Source of the DNA: Rhea pennata
Lineage: Eukaryota; Chordata; Aves; Rheiformes; Rheidae
DNA: 64,000 bases
Assembly (NCBI RefSeq): GCF_028389875.1
Contig: NC_084702.1
Location: forward strand, 70,591,582-70,655,581
Reading direction: 5' to 3'
Shown: positions 44,949-58,294 of the stretch, piece after piece
Numbering within the stretch: position 1 is the stretch's first letter
Layout of the letters: each line of letters begins with the position of its first letter
The notes under the pieces: generated by a model
What the model was told of the DNA's origin: nothing
Databases searched by the model: none
What the model saw: only the letters and a program-made list of their open reading frames with translations
Position numbers and translations under genes: made by a program

Positions 44949-47900
44949 ATGATTGAGGTGCTGGCCAAGCTGGGCCGCGGGCCGGTGTTCCTGGCGGGGG
45001 AGATGCTGGAGTGCGTGATCACTTTCACCAATCCCTTGTCCGTCTCATCCACCTCTGCTAGTAGGTACGGCAGCCCATGCTGGTGGGCCCTTCTGCATGT
45101 GAAGCCTTGCCGTGGCGCTGTCTGGGTCCCTCCAGCACGGAGCGCTCGGGAGGAGTCACGGCTAGGCTATGGGGCAGCAGTGCTAGCTCAGCCTTCCCTG
45201 GTGTCTTCCCTGCCCCAAGGAAGCTTAGACCCATCTCTGTTTGCTGTCAGAGCTGGAACTGAGGCAATTCTGGTTTTTCTGCCCCCAAGAGAGACTAGAT
45301 GAAAGTATGCCGTTGGAGATGCCAAGATGATCTTGACTGCCCCTCAAGTGTGCCCTCAGCAGCAGAGTCATTGGCAGAAAATGAAGGCAAACTGGCTATC
45401 AAACCAGGGTGTCTGGTTACACCAGAGTGGCAGGCTTACAGGGCAACATCCAGACATCATCATTTCCTACATTTTTGGAAGGAACTCTCTATGCCTGGCA
45501 CTGCCCAGACGAGTCAGGGTGATCCTTCCTCAAGGTTGACAATCAAAGGGACAAGCAGTGCCTAGAGGAGGGAAGAGGCAGTCAGAGCCTCAGTCAGATG
45601 TTCTCTGTGACGCAGCCTTTGAGCACCATCTCTCTCTGTATCATCATCATGCCTGAAGTACGCATTGAGGAAAGGTGAGCAGAGAGGAGCTTTCTGGAGT
45701 GACTCACAGGGAGTGTTTCGACACAGAAAGAATTCGCCCAAAGCCTCTGTGCCTCGTGTTGCTATGTGTGTGGCCTTGTCTGATTCTGCGGGGAGGTGGA
45801 GATTGCTTTCTTCTTTTGAGTCTTTCCTAGGAGATATCGATTTCCAGCCCTGTATGGTTCAGCATCTTTTCATTGCTGGTACAAATGTCTGTTCTGGTGT
45901 GATCCGGTGGATCCACTGGCAGTGCTTTCAGTCTCAATAGCAGAAAAGCAATTTTTTGTTGTATTACCACTGTAGGACCGCTTTAATTGATTTCCTTAAC
46001 TTTCCATCTTTTCTTCGGGTTCCCTCTTGCCTGATGAATTAAACTTTCAAACTCCACTGTGGCATAAGCATCTAGCTTCCAGAATTTTGTTTCATAAAGT
46101 GATATGGTTGTTTTTCCCAGTTTTGGGAGCATAGCATGTGAGGGGATGGTCAGCTCTGCCTGGCTGTGTGCAGAGTGGAGTTCTGGCTCTGTTTTGGGAC
46201 TGAATCACTGCGGCTTTTATTCCTCTGAAACATGTAGGACTGCAAAGATACAAGGTGAAGCAGCTTTGGAGGTCTGCAGCATAGTAATGGATGCTTCATT
46301 TGTGAATTTCCAGAATGTTGTGCTCTGTAGAAAAACATCTTCTGGGAAAAAAAGGAATTTTTTACGATAAAAAGGAGATGACCAAACTGACCACTTTGAG
46401 CTAAATTATATGAATGAGAACACCTAATAGGTGAGTGGGTTAGAATATGAAGCTATAGTGTAAAAGCAGTAGCTGGATCAAAGTGCAATCGCTGCAATAC
46501 ACAGGTGGACTTCTCAAGGAATAGCTTTCAGGGCTGGTGGAAGCTGCTGCAGAAATACAAGAAGAGAGAGGCGTGTATTTGAAGCGTAGGGTAGTAAGCA
46601 AATGACAGAAAGAGAATTTGGTTGTGATGTATGAGGCATATAAAAAAAAACAAGGCAAAGCTGTTCTGCACAAAGGCTGTGTGGAGTGATGGCTGGGGCT
46701 GTTGCAGGGTACAGGAGTCGTAAAGAAAAACGGGAAAAGGGAGAAGTGTCCTCAGCGCTAAGGCAGGCTTCTTTCATATCCTGCTAGCTGGAAGAGCAAG
46801 GTCTGCCAGCAGAAAGGCAAATGCAAATTTTGTTTGTGTGTCTGGTTAAAAAATTTGTGCAGTGTGTATAGAAAATATATATTGTTCTGCAATATATATT
46901 GAAAATAAATGAAGACAGGATTCACTGTGTTTGAATAGACAAGAATACAGTGCTTGGAGGTACTGTAATCATGCAAAGGTTATTAAACTAGTGAACACTG
47001 TCTCTTAAACAAGAGCATTTCTCAATTTTTGTATAGCAGAAGTCTTATGAAAACTTTTCAGCACACCTTATGAAAAAGCCATGCTAGTGCCTTTGAAGAT
47101 ACAGAATTACAGCTGTAAAGTTAGCTGTAACTGGGTAGAGAATCCAATGTGGTGTTGGGTAAAAGCAGCCAGAACATACAAAGGATCAAATAATGCGTAA
47201 CTGATCAGCTAAAATAGTGCATAATTGATCAGCTAAAATGAATCAACAGACTGATGAGATCATGATGCTAGATAACACCAGAAGAACCAGACACTGGCTA
47301 AATTAACAGTACAACTATTAAAATAAAGCTCGGTAAGGGGTTTAGAAACTGAAAGATGTGAATGATGCCATGGGAAATACCCTGTCGAACTACTGTAGTG
47401 AAATCCGAAACGTAAGACTGTTTTTCATATTGGGTACAAATCAATTCTGAATGAACAGAAAGGGAGGAAGACAGCACCTTTGCTTCCCCTGTACCCTCCA
47501 ATGAATTACTTTCAGTGTTTTTTTCATCAGGTGAAATAATGAACGCCATAGGCAGGGTGACTGCGAAGTTGTGTGGTGTTTCAGATAAAAGAACCTTATG
47601 CCTATGGGGTGACCAACAGGGGAGGCTGGGGGAGAGCTGCCCAGAACCAAAATTCAGAGCAGGAGGGGTGAACTGCTGCCCAGTGCAGCAGGAGAGGGCA
47701 GGAGGTGCTCTCAAGAAGCTGGCTGGCAGCTAGGAGGGGCAGCGCTGTGGTTCCCTGACAGCTAGCAGAGTGCAGACCATGGGCTTGTGCTTGTGCCTTA
47801 CACCTTTGGAGCGAGTGAGCCCCAGGCAGGGACGTGGACTGAAGATCCTGCTCAGCGCCCGGCGCAGAGCCAGGCTGGGGCTGTGTGCTAGAAGCTCTGC

Positions 47901-50900
47901 AGCCTCCAGGATCGTTGTTGGTCACAGGCACCCACTGCTTTGGTTGGCATCGTAGATATCTCCGTGGTGCTTGGGTTTTGTCTGTGAGCCAGGCTTTATT
48001 TCATACTACATTTTAATTTGCATTTGCTTTCTAGGAAAAAAAAAGTGTGGATATTACAGCATCGCCTGCCATAGGCCTTGTCTTTTGTGAGCAGTCAAGG
48101 TACACATTCATTCTCTCCCGTCACAGCTCTGTGCCAGTTTTTCAGTGTGGTATCCCCACCATCCCAGCTGAGTCGGGGCTCAGCCCTGCTCCAGTGCTGC
48201 TGGTGCAGTTATAGGCGCCCCAGAAGTTTGTGCTAAACACTGAGGATGGCCGAGCCTCAGAGCCGGGAGCGGGACCGCAGATGAGGCCTTATTTTTGCCT
48301 CCCAGAGACCTGTGGGAGGAGGGCTGCAGCCAAGAGAGGTGTCTTTGGAGTAGAGCTGTGGCACCGCCTGGGGTGGGCCCGGAGTGTCCGTCTGCACTCT
48401 GACACGTCCAGCAGAAGCTGATGTGTTTGGGATGGACGATAGGAGGGGGCATGTATTTAGCCTGCCTGCCCCGCAGAGTATTGCGCTCAGGGCAGCCCGG
48501 CGCCGTGTGAAGGGGCGGCTGATCCCACATTGGAGGTCCTCGTTGTTTCCGGTTTGATTATGTCCATCCATTTTCCTGGCTGTTGTGCCATCGCCAGAGG
48601 CAGCTCAGAATGCTGCTTTTTGTGTCACTTCTCATCTGTAATGGCTAAAAGTCTTCTGCCAGGCATAGCCCACATGTGATAGCTGGAGCTTTCCTTGCAA
48701 TAGTGCTTATCCGTGGCCAGTCCCAGCTGTGCCTTGCTGGCCAGCTGGTCATGAGAAGGGTGACCAAGTGAAGAAGGCCTTGAACTGAATCTCAGGATAC
48801 TTCACCTCAGCATTTTTGAAGGAAGATCCCTGTGGGACTCTGCACAGGCTACGCTGTCTCTCGGGAGCTCTCCGTGGCAGGTGTAGCTGATGACCTGTAT
48901 TGCTTTCTGTCTTTTGCTTTGTATGGGGCAGGGATGTTTCCTCGCTCTGTGTCTGTGCTGTGCCCAACATATTGTCGCTCTAGTGCTAGCAGAGACTGCA
49001 AAAATTGCTGCTAAGCAAGAGTCCTTGGGCGCAGCCCGCACAGCCTGGGGTGAAGCCTGATGTCAGTGGCTGTCATGCAGCTGAGGTAGAAGTGGCTTTG
49101 GATTGGCAACTCAGATCAAATTTGCCCTGAAGGCCTGTTCAGAAGGTGCTTTCAGAGAGGTTTCAACGGTGAAGCAAGGTCTTCTGCCTTCCAGAAGAGC
49201 GATTGCACATGGAAATGAGCAGGAAAAGCTGCTGTGCTCCGAGTTCATGCTTGCTTTGATCCAGATTAAAATGTAGACATGAATGTTTCTCTTCCTTGCT
49301 CTCAGCGAGATGCTGGCGTGGGCCAGCGCCCAAATCCACTGTCAGTTTCACGCCAGCGAGAACCGGGTAGCGCTCCCCCCCTCGGATGGCAGCAAACACG
49401 ACGTGCAGGCAGAGAACGAGACGGTCTTCGTCCCAAACAGAGGTGAGTGCTACTCCCGTTTTCCCAGGTAGGGAGGAGTGAGAGCGCAGTGAGCAGGAAT
49501 CAAGCGGAACGTAATGTGTGTCTGAGGGCGGCGCGCGTAGGCACGAAAGGGAACGCTTGTGTTGCTTTCCTTGTGTAATTCCGTAGTGTGGGCTGCTGCA
49601 GGGCCTTAGTGCTGAGATCAAAGCGGTGCAAAGTTGGAGCAAAATATGAGGGTTGGAGCAAAACATGAGGGTTGTCAGTTGAGCTGTTCTGGAATTGTCT
49701 CATGATCTGACTGGGAAATGAGACATTTCCTTGTTGGCCCCTTCTCTTCCCCATCCCATCCAGTGAGGGTAAGGCACAGCTGGCCCTGGACATGGTGAGT
49801 GCCGCCGCAGTGCGGGTCCTGAGGCTGTGCAGCATTCATGTGGTTATTCTTCTCTTCCAGGAGAGCGGGGTCAGTGTATCCTGTCCACTCCACCAAAGAT
49901 TCTCTTCTGTGACTTGCGACTGGATCCTGGGGAGTCAAAGTCCTGTGAGTCCTGTCTTCTCTTCCTCTGCTCGGTGTTCACCTCTTGGGAGCCTCGCTCT
50001 CAAACTGGCTTTGCAGACCTGAGTGCTGCAAGTGGGAGACCTGGTGCTCACAGAAGGCTGGGTCCCTTGCTGGGAGTGTGAATGCTAAGGAACTTCTCCC
50101 TGCTGCGTCATCCAGAGAGTTTGTTCTCCAGCGTACCAGGGCTACCTACTGCAGTGTCCCTCAGTTCTGCCCCTGGCTCGTGTCCCTTGCCACAGGTCCA
50201 TTGTGTAGCTGCAAGGCATGAAACACTCTTGAAGTACCTTTGGCTGCAGCTGAAAGAACAGAAATGCATACCTGCTCTTCCCTGCTTTTTTTCTTCAGCC
50301 GCACTGGAGTATTCTTGGAATTTAGCTGGCATCCTCTGAAGGACCATGCTTCCTCTGAAGGTTATGGCTGTCCTTCAAATCACAGTCTTGTCTGTTCTGG
50401 TTTTCCTGACTTTCCTGCCATGAAAGCAAGCACTTCCGATCCTCTCCGACTCGGAACTCTCCATCCCTTCAAACCCTCCAACTATGTTCTTCCGTTGGGC
50501 CCCCTTTCAGCTTCTCCTGCATTGCTACTTTCCGTTTGTTGTTTAGATAAATTTTTATTCTTTTCACAGAGAATTTGCAGTAACTAATTTTCCTAGTTTC
50601 AGGCAACTTCATGTATCAGGGGCTTCTGCCTGAACAGACAGCTGTGAAAATTCAAGTGTATGCTGTTACCTCTTGATTGGCAGATGTATGACTGAGCCTG
50701 TCATTTCATGACAGTCCTTCTTTGCATTTCAGCAAGCGATGGTCCTGCAGTGGCATAACATTAAGCGTTTCAGGTTGTACATGGACAGGCTCTTCAGGTT
50801 GTCCTGGGTATCTGCCGTGACTGAGTGACAGAGGTTTCTCAAGTCACAGAGAGAAGGAGCAGAGATGCAGTGCCTGTGATGGAAGGGGTCTGCTGGAGCG

Positions 50901-53900
50901 TTCAGCTCTGGGGAGGTGAGAGCAGAGCTGCAGACCATGCCGAGGGGCCGTGAATTGTAACACGCAGTTTTTGAGGTTCTGACCTGCTGCAATTCTAGGC
51001 CTCGACGGGCCTGACCAGACAAAACGGCGGACAGGGCTAAATGAACCTGGCTCGACTAGGTGATTAGTGAGGTGAGGCGGTGCTATCCAGGAATGCTTGC
51101 TGCATTTGTGTCCTAAACTGCGACCCCTATTATCCAGGCACATGTAGTCATTTACTTACTGTTCTACAGCAGCAGGCCGGTGCCGGGAGCTGGCCGTGCC
51201 ATACCGGCGCCGAAGTCCTCTCTGCCTTCTGAAAGTGGCTGTGCCAGGAAGGAGGAGGCAGAAATCTCAAATGCCCTGAGTCTCACCTGGATTCCCCTGT
51301 GCTCCTTGCTGCTGGCAGGTGTTGGGCTGGAGCACGGGTTCCCCAGGAGCAGGGGGAGGCCCTTTTTCTAGAGCAGTTCAAACAGGCTCAGAAGTCTCTG
51401 TGAGAGCCTGTTGACAACAATTTTTCCTGGCTTCAGGGCTCAGGTGGTTGGGATGGATTATAAGGGGATTTCCTTGTGTGCTGCCTGTTGCAGGCAAAAG
51501 CTGTTTAGCCTGCTGCTAAGCTAGTACTAGTGTGTCCCTCGGAGTGATGTAGTGTATTGTGTGTGTTTGCTCTGCCTCCGGTAACACTGAACACGAGCAG
51601 CCCGTGCCTGCCTTGTGTTTGTACACAGCCCCTCCGGAAAGACATGGTACCTGCTATGCTTGAGATGCTTTTGCTGCATGTTACAGCTTTTCCCCTTGGT
51701 TATACAATGCACATATCCCTTGGATGTGTCATGTGTGATGCCACTGTGCGTGGCACGGTGTGGTGGCACAGCTTTTTTAGCACCTAAACCCGCTGCTGCT
51801 CTCCCATTGCACCTTCCGTGGCCAGGACAGCTGGCTGCAGCAATGAAGTCCTATATGGACTCACGCTTCCTTCCTTTGCTTGCAAGCAGAAGTCAGGCTC
51901 CGCAGGGGCCTGGCCCAACTCCTTTTCTTGATACCACAGCCCCAGCTCTGCTAGGCTGCTTGCACCGATCCTGTCGACATGCAGCTCAGCTCCCCTCGTG
52001 CAGAAGTGCAGCTGGCATAGTAGCGGATCATTCCTGGGGGCTCTTGCCAGCTCCGTGGAGGCAGAGTTAAGGCTGTGTGGGTGTGTATCTTAATTCTTCA
52101 TTTCCTGTTTTTCAGAAGTTTTGAGTTTTGCTGCACAGTTCAGAAAGGCAAAAAATGCCAAGAAATCTTAATTCTGCTTCAGTGAAGTACTATGTTATTA
52201 AAATATAGTCAGAGCTGGCGTATATAGCTGAGGTTGTATGAGGCTATCTTTTGATAAAAGGCCCTATTTTCAGTTGCCTACTAGCTTATTCTTCCATATT
52301 TTCCCCTTGTTATGGTACCTATATTTTGAAGTTGACTCATCTTTCATCACTTGGACACATTGCCCAGACCATGCTCTTTAAATTTGTCACCATTAAACAT
52401 TTTTTTCAAGCCCTCAAGTAATTTCTCTGGCTGTTTTTGCCACCTTTCCAGTTTTGTAATACCTTTAAATATTTGATATATCATAAAGAGAGGAGGAAAT
52501 GAAGGCTGCCTAGACATAGGCCAGGAGCGCAGCCAGAGGGTACAGCAGGGTGGGTAGAGGAAGGCACCTGAAGTGCCAGGAATGCATTTCCTCCTGGGAC
52601 CTGTATTGAAGCTGGGTTTTCCTGAGTCCCAGCATTCTTGTGCCGGGTAGCAAGCAGCAGTGCATCTCCCGTTCTCCTCCGTGCTGCCCCGGACAGCAGT
52701 GGTCTGCATTCAGGTTAACCTGACTGGGCTTGAAGGTGCTCCTGGGCACTTCTGTTAAGCCAAGCATGAGTCCCTGAAAACTGGGGATTACTGCAGTCTA
52801 CTGTGACACCCCTGAACTTTCCTTTGAAATACCATATTTTCATCCCAATCGGGATGAGTCTCAGCTTTAGCTGCACCCTAGCCTTGTTCCTGCGGAACTG
52901 CCTTGCGTTTCCAGGTGTGAGAGCCTGGCGGTAGAGCTCTAGGCACTACTATGGGTTGTTTTTTCTTTTGAGTCCTGCTTTTTTAAATCTGGAAGTTATA
53001 TTTAAAATGTAACCTTGTCTTTTAATCTGAGCCTCAAAGTTTAGGATATGCCAGATTTAGGGGAAGGATCTGTGGTTTAACAGCAGGATGCTGCCCTTTT
53101 TCTGGCAGGGGGTGTCTGCGTCACGGTGGGCAAGCCAGGTAGGTGGAGACTTTCCAGAGAACGCTATTTGCGTCGTTCTTCTTACGCAGTGTGCAGTTTG
53201 GGAAACCTGTGGAAGTGCTCACACTGTATTGAGGGGCACTGGGATTTGTGTGGTAAGGGGCTTTGAGAGGGCTGAATGCTGTGTGAAGCAAGACCCCGAT
53301 ATCTCAGAGGTCACAGTATCAGAATTTTTATGGTGCAAGTTGTCAGGCTGTAAAGGGGGATTCTTCCTAGATTACTCTGAGAGTTGTTTAATTACTTCTT
53401 AGCCATTTATACCCACTGTTGGTAAGCCTCACAGAAAAGCCCAGCAGGAAACTAATTTTTGTTTTTGAGCTTGGGGGTTGTGTAAAGTGAACATAGAAGA
53501 AAATATTGATCAGCATCTCTCTCCCTTCAGTACTGTTTGTGCATGAATGAGGCAAAGCCCTGAGGAAAACAGCATGTGACTTCATCTTGAAAATGTTGTA
53601 TTAGGCAGCACATAAGGGAAATATGCAGAGGCAAATTCAGGTTGAACTGGTGATAAGTTCAGTTCTCGTGTGCTTGTTTTCCTGGGTTTTACATCTTTCA
53701 CATTCTTTGGAGGCAGAATTGGTGCATGTGGTTGTGTGTGCTGGAAGCAGTGTCTGAGTGGCAGCACATGTGAGGCGAGGTGAGTGGCAGCACGCTATTG
53801 CAGGGGATGTGCTTGGCCTGCTGTGGGAAAGAGAAGGCAGAAAGCACCCTGCACTGCTCCTGGCTCAGCCCCACTGCTCTTCCTAACCATCAGTGCAGGG

Positions 53901-55808
53901 AGTCTCTGAGCAACAGCTCCAGAACTTCTGTTTGGCCTTGGAAAGCAATCCCTTCTGCGCTTGTTGCAGATTCATACTGTGAGACGCTGCCCATAGATGG
54001 CCCTCCTTCTTTTCGGGGACAGTCAGTGAAGTACGTGTACAAGCTAACCATCGGCTGCCAGCGGGTGAACTCCCCCATCAAGCTCCTGCGCGTACCTTTC
54101 CGTGTCCTTGTCCTGCACGGTAAGGCCACAGCGCTGTCCTCCCTTCAGACACAGGCCTGTCCACATCTTGCCCTGCCCCACTGACGCTTTTACTTTCTCC
54201 TCAGGGCTCAAGGATTACCAGTTCCCGCAGGATGAGGCTGTTGCTCCCTCAAACCCCTTCCTGGAGGAGGAGGAGGGCTTGAAGAAAGACTCTCGCCTGG
54301 CAGACCTGGCGACAGAACTGCTCATGGCGGCAACCTCCCGACGCAGCTTGCGTAGGTCGTTTCTCCCTGCTTGATCCTGCTGTCCTAACCTGTGCATGAA
54401 CCAGGCAGCGCCTGCAAGCCTGCCCTTGGCAGAGCCTCTTCCCCGCTCAGTGCCCTCTGCAAAAATCTCTTACTAGTTAAGCAGAGCTCCAGCTGGTGCT
54501 GTGGAGCAGCTCCATCAGGACCTGCTCGGATCAGTTTCCCATAACCTCCTCCATGCCAATCTCAGACTCTTCTTATTGCAGCTAGGCAGAGCCTCTTCTC
54601 TGACATATCACTCACTGTGTGTTTTGCTTTTGCCCACTGCAGGCGCCTCTCAAAGGTGCCCTCTGCAAGGGCCTATCCTCTCTTTCCAGGCAGCAGGTGT
54701 GGGTTCCTGTCTGCTGGCTCTTAAATTACCCCAGGCTGGGGTATGGAGCAGTCGTCATGCTGCAACCTTCTCCCCTCTGCTTTCTCCACAGACCTGTATA
54801 ACATCAGCAACACTCGTGGGAAGGTGGGGACATTCTGTATCTTTAAAACAGTGTATAAGATCGGAGAGGATGTCATTGGGACGTTTAACTTCTCAGAAGG
54901 AGACATCCCATGTCTACAGGTCAGTGCTGGCTCTGGGCTCGCTGTGTGGAGAGGCAGGGGCACAGCCATGGTTTCAGATGTGGGAGAGTGGGGTTGTGGT
55001 TGGGATGGCACTAAGCTTCTCTGGGGTTTCTAGTGAGGCCTCAGTGGGACTCATCTGAGGTCTTTTTGGAGTGAGAGGTGGGGGATGGGAGGCCCTTGGC
55101 TGTGTGAGCGCGGGAGAGCGAGCGCTCTGCCCGTTGCCCTGCAGTACTCTGTGAGCCTGCAGATGGAGGAGAGCATCCAGGAGGAGTTCCAGCGGCGGCG
55201 GGGGCAACCCGTCTCCTACAGCACGCACGCCCGCCATCAGGAGGCCTGCCTGCATACGGCCCAGAGCAGCTTCAGCCTGCCCATCCCGCTGAGCTCTACG
55301 CCGGGATTCACCACCAACATCGGTTAGTGGCTGCTGGGGAAGGGAGCCTCCCCTGCTTGCCTCTGCAGGAGGGCTGCGATGTCCCCTTGTGTTACAGGCA
55401 GCCCTGCCTTGTCATCCCCCTGCCCCTGCTGGCCAACCCTCTGCAGGGCTGTGTTGTGTGGGAGGGAGCTGGGCCTGCGTGAGTGGGCATATTTGTTTGC
55501 GCCCTTGCCAGGACAGTCAGCACTGACACAGTTGCTGTCTCTGTCCCTTGTGGTGTTGGCTGCTGACCTCGCTCTTGCCCACAGTGTCCCTGAAGTGGAG
55601 GCTGCACTTTGAGTTTGTGACCTCTGGGGAGTCGGCGGGGACTTGCGTTGTTCGTGGGAGCCAGTCAGAGGCCGTCACCTGGACAGGGGTGGAGCAGATC
55701 GAAGTGGACACTTTCAGCTGGGACTTGCCCATCAAAGTCCTTCCCACAAACCCCATCCTGGCCTCCTACGTGTCTCAGTTCTCCAGTACCAACTCCATCA
55801 CCATCTGA
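44949..55808 (+). CDS. RGP1: RGP1, Rab6 exchange factor subunit
   Basis: Partner of RIC1; the complex activates RAB6A on Golgi membranes for endosome-to-Golgi transport. Eight coding exons with continuous frame: 44949-45064, 49306-49442, 49861-49944, 53970-54119, 54205-54351, 54792-54919, 55145-55322 and 55585-55808; 387 residues plus stop (human about 391). The exon with the start codon opens at 44925 after a TTTTGGCAG acceptor. Recognisable blocks: [17 protein letters not shown] at the N-terminus, [94 protein letters not shown] and, near the end, [14 protein letters not shown]. These cover the whole Rgp1 (arrestin-like) fold. Intron 1 holds a GT-rich minisatellite; introns 2 (4.2 kb) and 4 (4.0 kb) show no gene or clear repeat. 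Head-to-head with GBA2, tail-to-tail with MSMP. Confidence 0.97.
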
Positions 55809-56701
55809 GAGTGCGGAGAGCTGGTAGGACCCTGCAGTGCTGCAGGCCAGTGGGAATGGTAGGCAGGACTACAGCCAGCGTGCTGTGAGGTGCGCATCTC
55901 AGTGCTTCCCCTGGCTTTACCTGCAATGCCCAGGCAGGCGCCAGGCAGGTCTGTCCTGCCCATGGGCAGAGGAGCACTCCGCTAGTGCCTTGTGCTACAG
56001 CCTGTCCGCTGGGAGCCAGATGCTGGCTCCCTTTCTCGTCTGGGTGAACATGCGAGTCCGAGCGCTCGCTGAAAGGGGATCTGCCTACCAGGGAATGGCC
56101 CTACGTGCCTTGACCCCTCGAGGGGCTTCCAAGATAGAGGGGCTCAGCCCAGGAAAAGGAGAGTGGAGCTCTTCTGGTGAAGCCTCATAGCAGCCTTGTG
56201 TGAAGGCCGTGTCCCTACAGCGGAGATCCCGCAAGCAGAGATCTCATTTCCAGGTGAGGTATGCTGGCCACTTGAGTGGAGTTGGGAGACTGCTCTCCAG
56301 GTAGGCACTGTCCTGGCACGTGTCCTGCATCATGGAAGGGTATCTTGTGCACCCAGCCCAGCACCCCTGTTGCACTAGCACAGACAAGGCAGGTCCTGGC
56401 AGGCCAGCTCTGCACTGCTGGCGTGTGCTAGTATTCTGGATGTAACCGAGTCCTTTGGCAGTTTGAGGCTGAGCAAGGTGGCAGCATAGTGGTGTTGATC
56501 CAAAGCTGAGAAGTACAGAGATGTGGGCTCCCTCTTGGTTACAAAGGCATCCTGCAGGTCTCAGGATCCTTGCAGAGCAGGAGCAAAAATGTATGCTGTG
56601 CATTTCTGGAGCTGGGGTTGAGTTCAGGTCTCCCTGCTCAACAGCCAGCTCCGTGTTTCCACCAGACCTTTCAAAGAGTTTTCCTCTTTGCATGGAGATC
56701 T

Positions 56702-56707
56702 AATAAA
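56702..56707 (+). terminator. RGP1: poly(A) signal of RGP1
   Basis: AATAAA about 890 bases past the RGP1 stop codon. It is some 470 bases from the convergent MSMP signal, so the two 3' ends do not overlap by this reading. Confidence 0.7.
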
Positions 56708-57175
56708 CATCTGAACGTGCAAATTTGATCTTCCAAAGAGCCTTGTTCCCAGCTCTGCTGCTGCGAGGGAGTGGGATGCACAGTGTCACTGTGTTCCCGG
56801 CTGCATATGGGGCTGTGGGTTGGAGTGGGTGATCTCTTAACAGCCTCTGACTGCTCCTTGGGTGATGCGAAGCAGGCTCTATGCAATGCACCTAGTGCTG
56901 CTCCTGGCTTATGCTGGTAGTGGCGAGGACCATAAGGAAACCTTCCCCTAGGCTCAGCTCTTTCCTGAGCCCTCTGGAGCCCCAGCACAAGCAGGACCCA
57001 CTTGTTCTCTGGAAGGTTGGAGCGTGGCAGGTGCTAGCTCCAGCTGCAGGTGGGTTAGACCAAGGGTCCCGTGGGTGGAGAACAAACACTTTTGCTCTGG
57101 AGGTGTGACATTGAAGGCCCCTTCCCTGCCCCAAACAACAGTCACTGGCTGGAGACCTCCTGTTTGTTTAATACT

Positions 57176-57181
57176 TTTATT
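57176..57181 (-). terminator. MSMP: poly(A) signal of MSMP
   Basis: AATAAA on the minus strand about 1.1 kb past the MSMP stop codon. Confidence 0.65.
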
Positions 57182-58294
57182 GCAAGAACAGAAACATCTA
57201 CACAAGGCTCTGCACAACACAGGCATGGCACTAGCTGGGGCAGCCAGCCGGGGCAGCCGGCTCCACCCCGGTGCATGCAGATTGCTTCAGCTCCCTGAAC
57301 GCTAGCAGGGCACCCGGGCTCGCCTGCCTGCTCTCCGCTCCCTGCAGCTGGGAGTGGGACAGCCTGCACGGGGGAAGCTGGGCACATCTTCTAGTGGTTT
57401 GCCCCGGCGCACCCAGCATGCTGCAGCCGGCCCAGGGCTGGCTCCGTTGCAGTGTTGCCCGGGGGTGGCATGCAGTGCCAGGGGCTTCCTCCTGCTCTGG
57501 GAGCTGCGGGAGGTGTTAGTGGTTCTAGAGGTGGGTTTTTCCCCTTGCCCTCCAGGACAGGGAAGGGGTTGGCCAGGGTGCGCAGGTCCTGTGTGAAGGG
57601 CCGGGGTGCTCCCCAGCAAGCTCCCAGCCCCATGTGGTTGCCCAGCCAGGGCTGGGGGCCTCAGAGGAGGGAGCTGTCTGCAGCTTGCAGCTGGACGCGG
57701 GAGCGCAAGACTGCCTGCCATGATATCAACAAATTTGGCCCTTTTGCCCTTGCTTTAGTAACTGGAAGTTTCCTACACACCCAGGAGGAGATGCCCTGGG
57801 ATCTGCTTTCCCAGAGAAAGCCTGGCTCAGGGCTGCACAAGCCCTGCTCCTTGCAGACACTGAGAAAAAAGGGACCCCCTCCCCTCCAGCTCTGCTGGGG
57901 AAGCTGAGGGTAGTGCAGGTGTGCGAGCAAGTCCAGGTCAGTCTGGCGAGAGCCTTTGGCCTCGCAGCCCTGTTGGGGACTTGCATGCCCTGGCCAGGTG
58001 CTCGGCCTTGGAGGATGGGAAGCGAGGAGCCTCTGCTTGCGCAGGGCCTCCTCGGCATGCTGTCTCCTAGGGAGGGGGCCCGGTTCGGTTCTGGAAGCTG
58101 AAAGCAGAAGCAAAGCCGTACCATGGCAGCACTAGGGTGTAAATGTCAACTCAGTACAATAGTGTATGGATAGTGGTTTCCCTCGAAGGTGGCTGTAGTG
58201 ACGTCTCTACGGGATGGGGCAGGTCTGGAACATGCAGGAGGTACACTCTGGACTAGGGAGGCTCATGCTGGGGTGTGGCGGCACCGGTGGGCCT

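Noticed and set aside
43301-45052. Minus-strand frame of 583 codons rich in His, Thr and Ser, with a 536-codon companion at 42612-44222
   Set aside because: It is the reverse of the GT-rich minisatellite and the GC promoter array. Several frames are open at once with the same period, and it lies across RGP1 intron 1.
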